From contig JAAYWE010000114.1 in the NCBI GenBank assembly GCA_012516755.1, forward strand, positions 1 through 29,919: DNA of 29,919 nucleotides. The letters are read 5' to 3'. Below, piece by piece: positions 23,878 to 29,919 of the stretch. A program made the translations under genes and the position numbers. The stretch is from Treponema sp. Lineage in GTDB: Bacteria; Spirochaetota; Spirochaetia; Treponematales; Rectinemataceae. How positions within the stretch are numbered: the stretch's first letter is position 1; the number at the start of each line of letters is the position of its first letter. Below the pieces are notes generated by a model. That model saw only the letters and a list, made by a program, of their open reading frames with translations. It did not search any database and was not told the origin of the DNA.

Positions 23878-25134
23878 TTATGCTCCAGTCCCTTTTCTTT
23901 CCCTCAAAGCTTGGATCTTCTTTATCCATTCCTTGGCAATTCTATCATCAGGATCCAATTCGATTGAAGTCCTAAAGAAGCCTTCTGCTTCATCTATATG
24001 CCCTTGGCGAAAGGCAAGAGCACCTAGATTTACAATGATTTTCTCATTTTCTGGCTCTATTCTCAGGGCTCTTTCAAGGTGAGACCTAGCAGCCTCGAGA
24101 TCACCTGCCTCTATCTCACAGATAGATAGCTCATTGTAGACATCAGCCCCATCGGCTCCTTTTTCGAGAGCAGTATGAAATGCTTGGGCACCTTCCGACC
24201 ATCGCCCCAACCTGCGATTTGCCCATCCTACCAGAAACCAACCATTCCAGACATCGGGGTACTTTTCTACAAACTGCATTGCTTTTTCAAGCCCCTTTTC
24301 CTCTTGCCCCATTTGAATGAAATCGTATGCTTCTTTGAAAAGCGTATCGAGATAGCCCATGCCGCCAAGTTTTTCAAGAATTAACTTGGCTCTGCGAGTA
24401 CGTTGTTCGTCATCATTCATCCCGATATAACTTGTCAATAGGGAAACAGCCTTGTCATAGTTGTGCTTTCTCAAGAAAAAGAAAGCCGCATGATAATATG
24501 CGGGAGCAAACACATCCTTGAATCCGAGAAGATACTGGTAGTATTTATATGCCAGATCGTCTTCTTTTTCGGCTTCATCTTCATTTCCAGAATCAAAAAG
24601 CCGCTTAGCGTGTTCTTCATGCATGAGCGCAAGATTGATATAAGGCTCAGGCCGCTCCGGCTCAAGGCCGCTTGCCGCGAAGAAAACCTCCTCAGCAACG
24701 ATCCAATCTTTTTCTTCGGCTTTCTGAATTCCCGCCACTATCAACTCCTCGAAAAGCTCTGGACGGGACATCTTTATATATTTTCGATATTTATTGGCAT
24801 TCTCGTTCTCTGAGTCCCAAGCAAGCACTCTTAACATACCTGCCAAAAGGCTTTCGATAGTAATAGATGAAGGATCAAGTTTGACCGCGGGAGCCTGTAG
24901 CTGGACAGGATATGGAATACTGGCATCGATTCCTGATGGCAAGCGCGATTGTGCATCAGCACCCTCGAAGCGGATATACAAGATGCTCGAAAGAGCTTGC
25001 TTCTTGCGCTCTTCGAAGGCTTCGGGCAAAAGTTGTCTGTTATCTTGATTTGCTCGTCCTTTCTTTTGATTTCCTCGGCTCTTGTCTCGCGATGGCGGTT
25101 TCATGCCTGGTTCTCTCCTCGATTTATCTATCAT
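23878..25134 (-). CDS. TPR-repeat protein
   Basis: This protein has about 418 residues. The first 45 residues are very basic and polar (KSRREPGMKPPSRDKSRGNQ). The middle is helical with an acidic stretch (DEDEAEKEDD-like, around 190). The C-terminal half holds at least three clear TPR units: WNGWFLVGWANRRLGRWSEGAQAFHTALEKG, YNELSICEIEAGDLEAARSHLERALRIEPE and VNLGALAFRQGHIDEAEGFFRTSIELDPDD. TPR solenoids bind other proteins; the partner may be encoded by a neighbour. There is no signal peptide. ATG 25134 has AAGGA 6 bases upstream and starts 2 bases after the membrane-protein stop, so the two are probably co-translated. TTG 25140 is less likely. Confidence 0.88.
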   Translation of the reverse strand: MIDKSRREPGMKPPSRDKSRGNQKKGRANQDNRQLLPEAFEERKKQALSSILYIRFEGADAQSRLPSGIDASIPYPVQLQAPAVKLDPSSITIESLLAGMLRVLAWDSENENANKYRKYIKMSRPELFEELIVAGIQKAEEKDWIVAEEVFFAASGLEPERPEPYINLALMHEEHAKRLFDSGNEDEAEKEDDLAYKYYQYLLGFKDVFAPAYYHAAFFFLRKHNYDKAVSLLTSYIGMNDDEQRTRRAKLILEKLGGMGYLDTLFKEAYDFIQMGQEEKGLEKAMQFVEKYPDVWNGWFLVGWANRRLGRWSEGAQAFHTALEKGADGADVYNELSICEIEAGDLEAARSHLERALRIEPENEKIIVNLGALAFRQGHIDEAEGFFRTSIELDPDDRIAKEWIKKIQALRERKGTGA

Positions 25135-25136
25135 TA

Positions 25137-25928
25137 TCAATCCTTCCAGGGGAAAATCATCCCTTTCAACGTTCTCTTTCCAACCCTCTCTTTCTCCTCT
25201 TGAAGAAGATCATCCCAGGGGATGTGATGTCTGTCTGCCCCAGGATTGTCATTTAGATATCCATATTTTCTCATCCTAAGCCTCACTGCTACTGCGGACG
25301 CAAGCGAGCTTCCGGCAGGCCCGGGCGCTAACAGTACAACAAAGATCGATATAACGAATGTCAGAATTCTCCAGAAAAACAAGAATATCGAAAAACCTGG
25401 ATTATCGATAAAAAGATAAAGCGCCATCTTAAAAGCCTGGCGGGGAGTACCCCCTTCTCGTGCAAAGACTGCCGGCACATACTGCAAAATCAGCATGGCC
25501 AGAATCATCATCCAGAATAGAAGGCCCCCTATAAAGATGCCCAAGACTGCCTTTTGGCCAAGGTAAAAGGGAATAGCTATCATTATAGCAACCACAATTA
25601 GGATATTGACCCCGCCAAGCAATGAACCAAGCTTCAAAGATCTTCTGATGGCAGACTTTATGTCCGCAAAATGAACATTTTTCCCATCCGCTATATTATA
25701 CATGGCATTGGTCACCACTACATCCCATATTGAGAGTAGCAGAATGCCAAACCCAGCCATAATAACAGAAAGCCAAATAGGAAAAGCCAGCGCAATTGGG
25801 ACTACAAGAAATAAAAGAAGAATACCGAGAAAAATCCCATTCAAGGCTGCCAACAGATATAGATTGTCCCAGCCATCGAAAAATGCTTTCTTGATAAAAA
25901 ATCCAATCATATTATTTCTATACTCCAT
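25137..25928 (-). CDS. Polytopic membrane protein of unknown function
   Basis: This protein has about 263 residues and five or six membrane helices: AALNGIFLGILLLFLVVPIA, LSVIMAGFGILLLSIWDVVV, LLGGVNILIVVAIMIAIPF, GIFIGGLLFWMMILAMLIL and IFLFFWRILTFVISIFVVLL. The phrase QYVPAVFAREGGTPRQAFKMAL between helices is typical of DUF4013/DUF975-like membrane proteins, whose roles are not known. The cytosolic tail is charged (DDLLQEEKERVGKRTLKG). ATG 25928 is chosen because AAAGG lies 6 bases upstream; ATG 25955 has no Shine-Dalgarno. It is the first gene of the group membrane protein - TPR - phosphoesterase - GerMN and is divergent from the decarboxylase gene. Confidence 0.82.
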   Translation of the reverse strand: MEYRNNMIGFFIKKAFFDGWDNLYLLAALNGIFLGILLLFLVVPIALAFPIWLSVIMAGFGILLLSIWDVVVTNAMYNIADGKNVHFADIKSAIRRSLKLGSLLGGVNILIVVAIMIAIPFYLGQKAVLGIFIGGLLFWMMILAMLILQYVPAVFAREGGTPRQAFKMALYLFIDNPGFSIFLFFWRILTFVISIFVVLLAPGPAGSSLASAVAVRLRMRKYGYLNDNPGADRHHIPWDDLLQEEKERVGKRTLKGMIFPWKD

Positions 25929-25930
25929 GC

Positions 25931-25958
25931 TTGACCTTTGGACAAGTAGATGCATAAT
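25931..25958 (+). promoter_or_regulatory. Sigma-70 promoter of the decarboxylase gene
   Basis: TTGACC (25931-25936), 16 bases, then CATAAT (25953-25958); both boxes match 5 of 6 bases. The predicted transcript start is near 25965, giving a leader of about 45 bases that contains the 14-base palindrome. Confidence 0.6.
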
Positions 25959-25970
25959 GTATGCGCTTGG

Positions 25971-25984
25971 AGCTCTAAAGAGCT
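25971..25984. promoter_or_regulatory. 14-base palindrome in the decarboxylase leader
   Basis: AGCTCT and AGAGCT are separated by AA, a perfect inverted repeat about 6-19 bases past the predicted transcript start and just before the Shine-Dalgarno (GAGG at 25998-26001). It fits an operator for a repressor or a small leader hairpin. Confidence 0.45.
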
Positions 25985-26009
25985 ATCTTAAATCGAAGAG
26001 GTCGGATCA

Positions 26010-27227
26010 GTGAAAAACGCCTATTCCTTTCCCCTCGAAAACTTTATTAACCGTCAGAAATTTGAAAGAATCAAGGAATTCTCTAGGGACAAAGAGACCC
26101 CATTCTTGATCATAGACTTAGACATCATAAAAAAGAACTTCGAAGATCTAAGAGCATATCTTCCATGGGCAACTATTTACTATGCTGTCAAAGCCAATCC
26201 AGATGATGCTGTTATTTCTCTGCTTAGAGATCTAGGCTCTAACTTCGATGTTGCTTCTCGATATGAACTGGATCAACTTCTGAGCCTGGGCATATCTCCA
26301 GACCGAATGAGCTTTGGAAACACCATCAAAAAAGAAAAAGACATCGCGTACTTCTATGAAAAAGGCGTAAGGCTTTTTGTAACAGACTCGATTAACGATG
26401 TCGATAAACTCTCTCGCGCGGCACCTGGCAGTAAGGTGTTCTTTAGGCTTCTCACGGAAGGCCTAGGAGCAGACTGGCCTTTATCAAAAAAATTCGGTTC
26501 CCACCCCGACCTTGCCCGTCAGCTAATCAAGACCGCAATTCGCTTTGGTCTTGAACCATATGGCATATCTTTCCACCCTGGCAGCCAGCAACGCGATGTA
26601 GGCCAGTGGTCAAGCGCACTCACTATAGCCGCCCAGCTATTTAATTGGGCTCGCCACGACCTCAAGATCGATCTCAAAATGATCAATATGGGAGGAGGAT
26701 TTCCGGCCAATTATCTGGATCCAACCGATCCTCTCCAGCAATATGCAGAGGACATAAAGCGTTTTCTAGATAACAGTTTCGGTTTGGTATGGCCAGAAAA
26801 GATCATAATCGAACCGGGGCGTTCTATGGCTGGAGATGCAGGAGTAATTGTCACAGAAATTGTCAACATAGCTAAGAAATCCGTTCACGATAGATATCCA
26901 TGGGTGTTTCTCGATATAGGAAAATTCGGGGGACTCATCGAGACACTGGGCGAATCGATCAAGTATCCGATTTATTTCGAAGGTCAAGGCTCAGCCGAAG
27001 AGATAATTCTTGCGGGACCCACATGCGACTCTATGGATATACTCTATGAGCGGACTCCATATTTCATGCCATCTTCAGCTAAGGTGGGAGATAAGGTATA
27101 TATTCTGACCACCGGTGCATATACCAGGAGCTATTCGTCCATCTATTTCAATGGCTTCCCGCCCCTTAAATCCTATGTCCTGCAATCAGCTCAAGACCAG
27201 TCAAGCATGACTGCTAAAGAGATATAG
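26010..27227 (+). CDS. Fold-III PLP decarboxylase (ornithine / lysine / related diamino acid)
   Basis: This is an alanine-racemase-type (fold III) decarboxylase of 405 residues, like eukaryotic and bacterial ornithine decarboxylases. Visible are the PLP lysine K61 in YYAVKANPD, EGLGADWPLSKKFG, H189 in GISFHPGSQQ, the phosphate-binding GGGFP (228-232), EPGRS (268-272), and the catalytic C339-D340 in GPTCDSMDILYE. The likely product is putrescine or cadaverine for polyamine synthesis; choosing between ornithine and lysine needs specificity data. GTG 26010 has GAGG 8 bases upstream. It has its own promoter and a palindromic leader, and is convergent with the aminotransferase gene 29 bases downstream, with no terminator visible between them. 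Confidence 0.92.
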   Translation: MKNAYSFPLENFINRQKFERIKEFSRDKETPFLIIDLDIIKKNFEDLRAYLPWATIYYAVKANPDDAVISLLRDLGSNFDVASRYELDQLLSLGISPDRMSFGNTIKKEKDIAYFYEKGVRLFVTDSINDVDKLSRAAPGSKVFFRLLTEGLGADWPLSKKFGSHPDLARQLIKTAIRFGLEPYGISFHPGSQQRDVGQWSSALTIAAQLFNWARHDLKIDLKMINMGGGFPANYLDPTDPLQQYAEDIKRFLDNSFGLVWPEKIIIEPGRSMAGDAGVIVTEIVNIAKKSVHDRYPWVFLDIGKFGGLIETLGESIKYPIYFEGQGSAEEIILAGPTCDSMDILYERTPYFMPSSAKVGDKVYILTTGAYTRSYSSIYFNGFPPLKSYVLQSAQDQSSMTAKEI

Positions 27228-27256
27228 TTCTGCGCACTCTTGGGTACAATTCTTCC

Positions 27257-28558
27257 TCAGCCTTGCTGACAAAGCTCAACCACTGCTTGCGCTATTGCAT
27301 CGCAGAGGTCTGAAATATCGCTCTCTTCTACACTGGAGAATGCTACACGAAGATAGCGGTCCATAAGAGACACGGTCCCGATCCCCTTCTCGTTTAAGAG
27401 CTTCTTCCTAAGAGCTTCTGCAGAAAAGCCATCGCATCTGAAACTCATAAAATAACCGGAATTGAATGGCATCGGAATGAGACCATCCGGCAGCGTCATC
27501 TCGGCCAATTTATTCTTCATTGCCTTGTAACGGCCTTTCAGGATATCCCTATACCTCGCTTTTTGCGCCTCATACCCTTGGTACTTAAGAGCTTTTAGAA
27601 GGAGATTCTGCGAAAGACCGCTCGAACTGGAGACACTTGAACGTATTACTCCCAATAGCTTCTTAGCAAGAGCTTCATAATGCTCATCGCCAAAACCAGC
27701 AGCACCGAAGGTCACAAAACCAACGCGGAATCCCCATACATAGTCTTCCTTAGTAGGTCCATCAGCCTTTATAGCCAGTATGTTGGGGTGGATGTCCGCT
27801 AACCTTGCAAACATGGATTCACAGAGAAGACCATCTTCATATTGCAGCCCAAAATACGCATCGTCGGCTATTACAAGGATATCTGTTCCCTGCTTAGCGA
27901 TTTCTAGAAGCCCGGCAGTAATGCTATCGGCCTCCTTAAGCGTCAAGGAATAGCCAGTAGGATTATTAGGAAAATTAAGGATGATTATCGCCTTGCCCCG
28001 ACGCTGCCCTGCTTGTCGAACACCCTCAAGCAAGCCTTCAATATTATAGCCCTTCCCAGCAAATAGTGGATAAGTTATGCCCGCTGCGCTTTTTCTTTCT
28101 TCTACGATGAGTCTATAGTTTGGCCAGTGTAGGTCAGGCAGAATTACTGTATCGCCAGGCTCGACGAACATATCACAAATATAGGATACCGCCGCTGTAA
28201 GCCCAGGGACGACCGCAGGAAGAGATATCTTTTTAGCATCTAATGATGGATTCTTTCTATAGAGCGATTCTTTCCATACCTTACGCAGCTCTGCAATCCC
28301 ACCTGTGGATGCATAGGCGACTGCTTCTGTTGGAGTCAAACCGGGCAATTCGGCGCGCAATGCATCGAGCATCATCGGCTGCCCATGCTCATAAGCCATG
28401 CCGATCGTAGCATTGAACCTATAAGCTTTTTCTCCTGCTTCCGCACTCTGGGTGATGATTCCTCTAGGAAAATACATACGCCTACCCATTTCGGAAAGCA
28501 GTCTCTCAGCCACAGTTCCCGCAAGGATAGCATTCAATTCTTCCGCCAGCTGATTCAT
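27257..28558 (-). CDS. Class I/II PLP aminotransferase
   Basis: This is a fold-I aminotransferase of 433 residues. Visible are the N-terminal FNATIGMAYEHGQPM, YASTGGIAELRKVW, VPGLTAAVSYICDMFVEPGD, the NFPNNPTG loop (195-202), VIADDAYFGLQYED with the PLP-binding Asp and Tyr, the Schiff-base lysine K270 in KADGPTKEDYVWGFRVG, and the substrate carboxylate-binding Arg near the C-terminus (LMDRYLRVAFSS). The substrate could be aspartate, aromatic or branched-chain amino acids; the short insert in GPTKEDYVWGFR differs from the classic SKxxxxPGxR and may mark a subgroup. ATG 28558 has GAGGGG 5 bases upstream. The gene has its own promoter and is divergent from galK. Confidence 0.92.
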   Translation of the reverse strand: MNQLAEELNAILAGTVAERLLSEMGRRMYFPRGIITQSAEAGEKAYRFNATIGMAYEHGQPMMLDALRAELPGLTPTEAVAYASTGGIAELRKVWKESLYRKNPSLDAKKISLPAVVPGLTAAVSYICDMFVEPGDTVILPDLHWPNYRLIVEERKSAAGITYPLFAGKGYNIEGLLEGVRQAGQRRGKAIIILNFPNNPTGYSLTLKEADSITAGLLEIAKQGTDILVIADDAYFGLQYEDGLLCESMFARLADIHPNILAIKADGPTKEDYVWGFRVGFVTFGAAGFGDEHYEALAKKLLGVIRSSVSSSSGLSQNLLLKALKYQGYEAQKARYRDILKGRYKAMKNKLAEMTLPDGLIPMPFNSGYFMSFRCDGFSAEALRKKLLNEKGIGTVSLMDRYLRVAFSSVEESDISDLCDAIAQAVVELCQQG

Positions 28559-28603
28559 ATTAACCCCTCGAGCTTGAATTATCGATTTGGAAATCCATTT
28601 TTG

Positions 28604-28632
28604 ATTTTAGCACCGTTCTCCGCACACCGCAA
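28604..28632 (-). promoter_or_regulatory. Extended -10 promoter for the aminotransferase gene
   Basis: On the minus strand TTGCGG (28627-28632), exactly 17 bases, then TAAAAT (28604-28609) preceded by TGC, giving an extended -10. It lies about 46 bases before the ATG. A second perfect TATAAT occurs farther upstream near 28638-28643 on the same strand, without a -35 box. Confidence 0.5.
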
Positions 28633-28637
28633 TGTGC
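28622..28637. promoter_or_regulatory. Inverted repeat over the aminotransferase -35 box
   Basis: GCACA and TGTGC flank CCGCAA, which is the complement of the -35 hexamer. A protein bound here would block or contact polymerase. The arms are short (5 bases), so the call is tentative. Confidence 0.3.
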
Positions 28638-28652
28638 ATTATATAAGACACA

Positions 28653-28680
28653 ATAAACATAGATATAAATATATGTTTAT
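28653..28680. promoter_or_regulatory. 9+9-base inverted repeat, candidate shared operator
   Basis: ATAAACATA (28653-28661) and TATGTTTAT (28672-28680) are perfect inverted arms separated by 10 A/T-rich bases, giving arm centres 19 bases apart. It lies between the aminotransferase gene and galK and could regulate either or both. Confidence 0.45.
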
Positions 28681-28884
28681 ATATAGCAATGCAAACTCGT
28701 AGCTTTATCTATTTAGAGCATTTCTCTTTTGATGGAGGCTTGGAAGGGAGCAAGGCATAATTCCAAGAGAATGCAAAAAGACTTTTTCGTTCTGAGAGGC
28801 TCTTTTGCGATATTTATCTTGAATACAAGGAAGGCGACTCTTCCCTTTATCTCGATTTTCTAGGACAATAGACAAGAGCAAGCC

Positions 28885-29919
28885 ATGATCCAACAGAAGA
28901 TTCCTAGCATTCCTCTTGCCTCATTCCAAGATCTCGAAAAGGAAGGACGCAGAGCCAGATACGATTCGCTTGTATCTAGATTACCTCTCGGCGAAGATAG
29001 CCATTCTCGGGCTTTGCATTATTATTCTTCGCCTGGCCGCACAGAATTAGGTGGCAACCATACTGACCACAACAATGGCTGTGTTCTTGCAGCCTCAGTA
29101 GACCTCGACATGCTTGCTCTTGCCCGCCCGCGCAGCGATTCAATGGTTACCCTTTTATCTGAAGGCTACTCTCCCATAAGAGTCGACTTGAGGGATACCG
29201 CCCCCAGAATTGAGGAAAAAGGCTCACCTGCTTCGATAATACGCGGCCTGGCAGCTTGGCTGACTCACCAGGGCTTGCAGATTGGCCCTGGTTTCGATAT
29301 TGCAATGGACTCTAGAGTGCCGGCAGGCTCGGGCTTGTCGAGCTCTGCGGCTTTTGAGCTTTTGATTGCATCGATATTCGACGACATGGGCAAGTATGAT
29401 TTGACACCAACCGATTGGGCTATAGCGGGACAATGGGCAGAAAATGAATACTTCGGAAAGCCTTGTGGGCTTATGGACCAAATTGCATGCGCAGAAGGTG
29501 GCATCGTATTCATAGACTTCGCCGATTCTCGAAGGCCAAAGATCGATAGACTGATATACGACTTTGAATCTAATGGCCTTATTCTGGCCATCGTCAATAC
29601 AGGTTCCAATCACGAGGATCTTACAAGAGAATATGCAGACATTCCCAAGGAAATGAAATGTGTTGCAGCTATCCTGGGAAGAACTGCTCTACGAGGAACA
29701 GAAAAGCAAGACCTTCTCAATAGGCTTTCGGACATACGCATAAAATGCGGAGATAGAGCTTTATTGCGCGCCTGGCATTTCGTTTATGAAAACTATCGTC
29801 CAGCACGAATGGTGGAAGCCTTGAAAAGAAATGACAAATCTGCCTATCTATCAATTGTTAATGAATCCGGAAGATCGAGCTGGCATTACCTTCAGAATAT
29901 CCATGCTGGCAACCCGCGA
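28885..29919 (+). CDS. galK: Galactokinase, 5' part (runs off the right edge)
   Basis: This GHMP-family kinase phosphorylates alpha-D-galactose at C1 with ATP as the first Leloir step. 345 residues are visible and no stop is reached, so the gene continues beyond the window. Motifs: the galactokinase signature GRTELGGNHTDHNNG (51-65, with the substrate-binding Arg, Glu and Asp), the ATP-binding glycine/serine loop VPAGSGLSSSAA (145-156), and the catalytic Asp D198 in GKPCGLMDQIACAEGG. ATG 28885 is fixed by an in-frame TAG at 28861; the Shine-Dalgarno is weak. The N-terminal extension of about 45 residues before the signature is longer than in E. coli GalK. It is divergent from the aminotransferase gene across a region with two inverted repeats. 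Confidence 0.93.
   Translation, partial: MIQQKIPSIPLASFQDLEKEGRRARYDSLVSRLPLGEDSHSRALHYYSSPGRTELGGNHTDHNNGCVLAASVDLDMLALARPRSDSMVTLLSEGYSPIRVDLRDTAPRIEEKGSPASIIRGLAAWLTHQGLQIGPGFDIAMDSRVPAGSGLSSSAAFELLIASIFDDMGKYDLTPTDWAIAGQWAENEYFGKPCGLMDQIACAEGGIVFIDFADSRRPKIDRLIYDFESNGLILAIVNTGSNHEDLTREYADIPKEMKCVAAILGRTALRGTEKQDLLNRLSDIRIKCGDRALLRAWHFVYENYRPARMVEALKRNDKSAYLSIVNESGRSSWHYLQNIHAGNPR

Larger units (their letters stand above)
28559..28884. other. 326-base divergent regulatory region between the aminotransferase gene and galK
   Basis: This region holds the aminotransferase promoter, two inverted repeats (28622-28637 and 28653-28680) and a very A/T-rich core at about 28637-28690. The right half (28690-28884) carries no recognised gene. 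It holds a 43-codon open frame (ATG 28732 to TAG 28863) without a Shine-Dalgarno, which is probably not real. I see no clear sigma-70 promoter for galK and only a weak purine stretch (AAGAG) before its ATG. Confidence 0.6.

Noticed and set aside
28732..28863. 43-codon open frame upstream of galK
   Set aside because: It has no Shine-Dalgarno, no recognisable motif and no coding character that stands out.
28705..28893. Minus-strand open frame of 62 codons overlapping the galK start
   Set aside because: It overlaps a clear galactokinase start, has no recognisable family and no convincing ribosome site.
1..29919. Mobile element, CRISPR array, tRNA or rRNA
   Set aside because: No transposase or integrase gene, no spaced direct repeats, and no cloverleaf or ribosomal sequence were recognised by eye; a tRNAscan or Infernal run would settle it.

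Overview
The window looks like chromosomal DNA of a spirochaete, most likely from the Treponema / Treponematales side. This is inferred from gene content, not proven. The markers are a long pyrophosphate-dependent phosphofructokinase, a LolA - RodZ - RimO - PcrA run, an RpoS-type sigma factor, a split two-gene glycine decarboxylase P-protein, and lineage-type lipoprotein, TPR and membrane proteins. Base composition is moderate and even. I see no insertion sequence, prophage, CRISPR array, tRNA or rRNA, so this is mostly housekeeping chromosome with some lineage-specific genes.

Layout: (1) The 3' end of an ankyrin-repeat gene, with its terminator, enters from the left. (2) On the minus strand, a LysM/degenerate-LytM protein is followed by a group-2 sigma factor, an arrangement like enterobacterial nlpD-rpoS. 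(3) On the plus strand, 2.8-11.0 kb is a tight six-gene run: pfp, lolA-like, rodZ-like, rimO, pcrA/uvrD, and a shrunken aminotransferase-like protein. Three of its junctions are 4-base stop/start overlaps (GTGA, ATGA, TTGA). (4) On the minus strand, 10.9-15.0 kb holds glgA, an unknown membrane protein and an EamA-type transporter. The transporter's 3' end overlaps the convergent plus-strand run by 85 bases. (5) A large plus-strand lipoprotein ends at a bidirectional terminator. (6) On the minus strand, 17.6-21.9 kb is a complete gcvT-gcvH-gcvPA-gcvPB operon with a good sigma-70 promoter but no room for a glycine riboswitch. gcvT has no normal start codon in register with its strong Shine-Dalgarno. 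(7) On the minus strand, 22.0-25.9 kb is a four-gene group: polytopic membrane protein, TPR protein, metallophosphoesterase and GerMN-domain protein. (8) A fold-III ornithine/diamino-acid decarboxylase runs on the plus strand, convergent with a class-I aminotransferase. (9) A 326-base divergent regulatory region leads into galK, which runs off the right edge.

Several genes fit together. PPi-PFP, glycogen synthase and galactokinase serve sugar uptake, storage and glycolysis. The Gcv system, decarboxylase and aminotransferase serve amino-acid and one-carbon metabolism. The LytM factor, RodZ, LolA, GerMN and lipoprotein genes serve the envelope.

No clear new defence or mobile system is visible. 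The most interesting items are the nlpD-rpoS-like pair in a spirochaete, the apparent class-III aminotransferase pseudoenzyme coupled to pcrA, the anomalous gcvT start, the duplicated-domain membrane protein, and the palindromic or direct-repeat elements at the decarboxylase, galK/aminotransferase and lipoprotein promoters.
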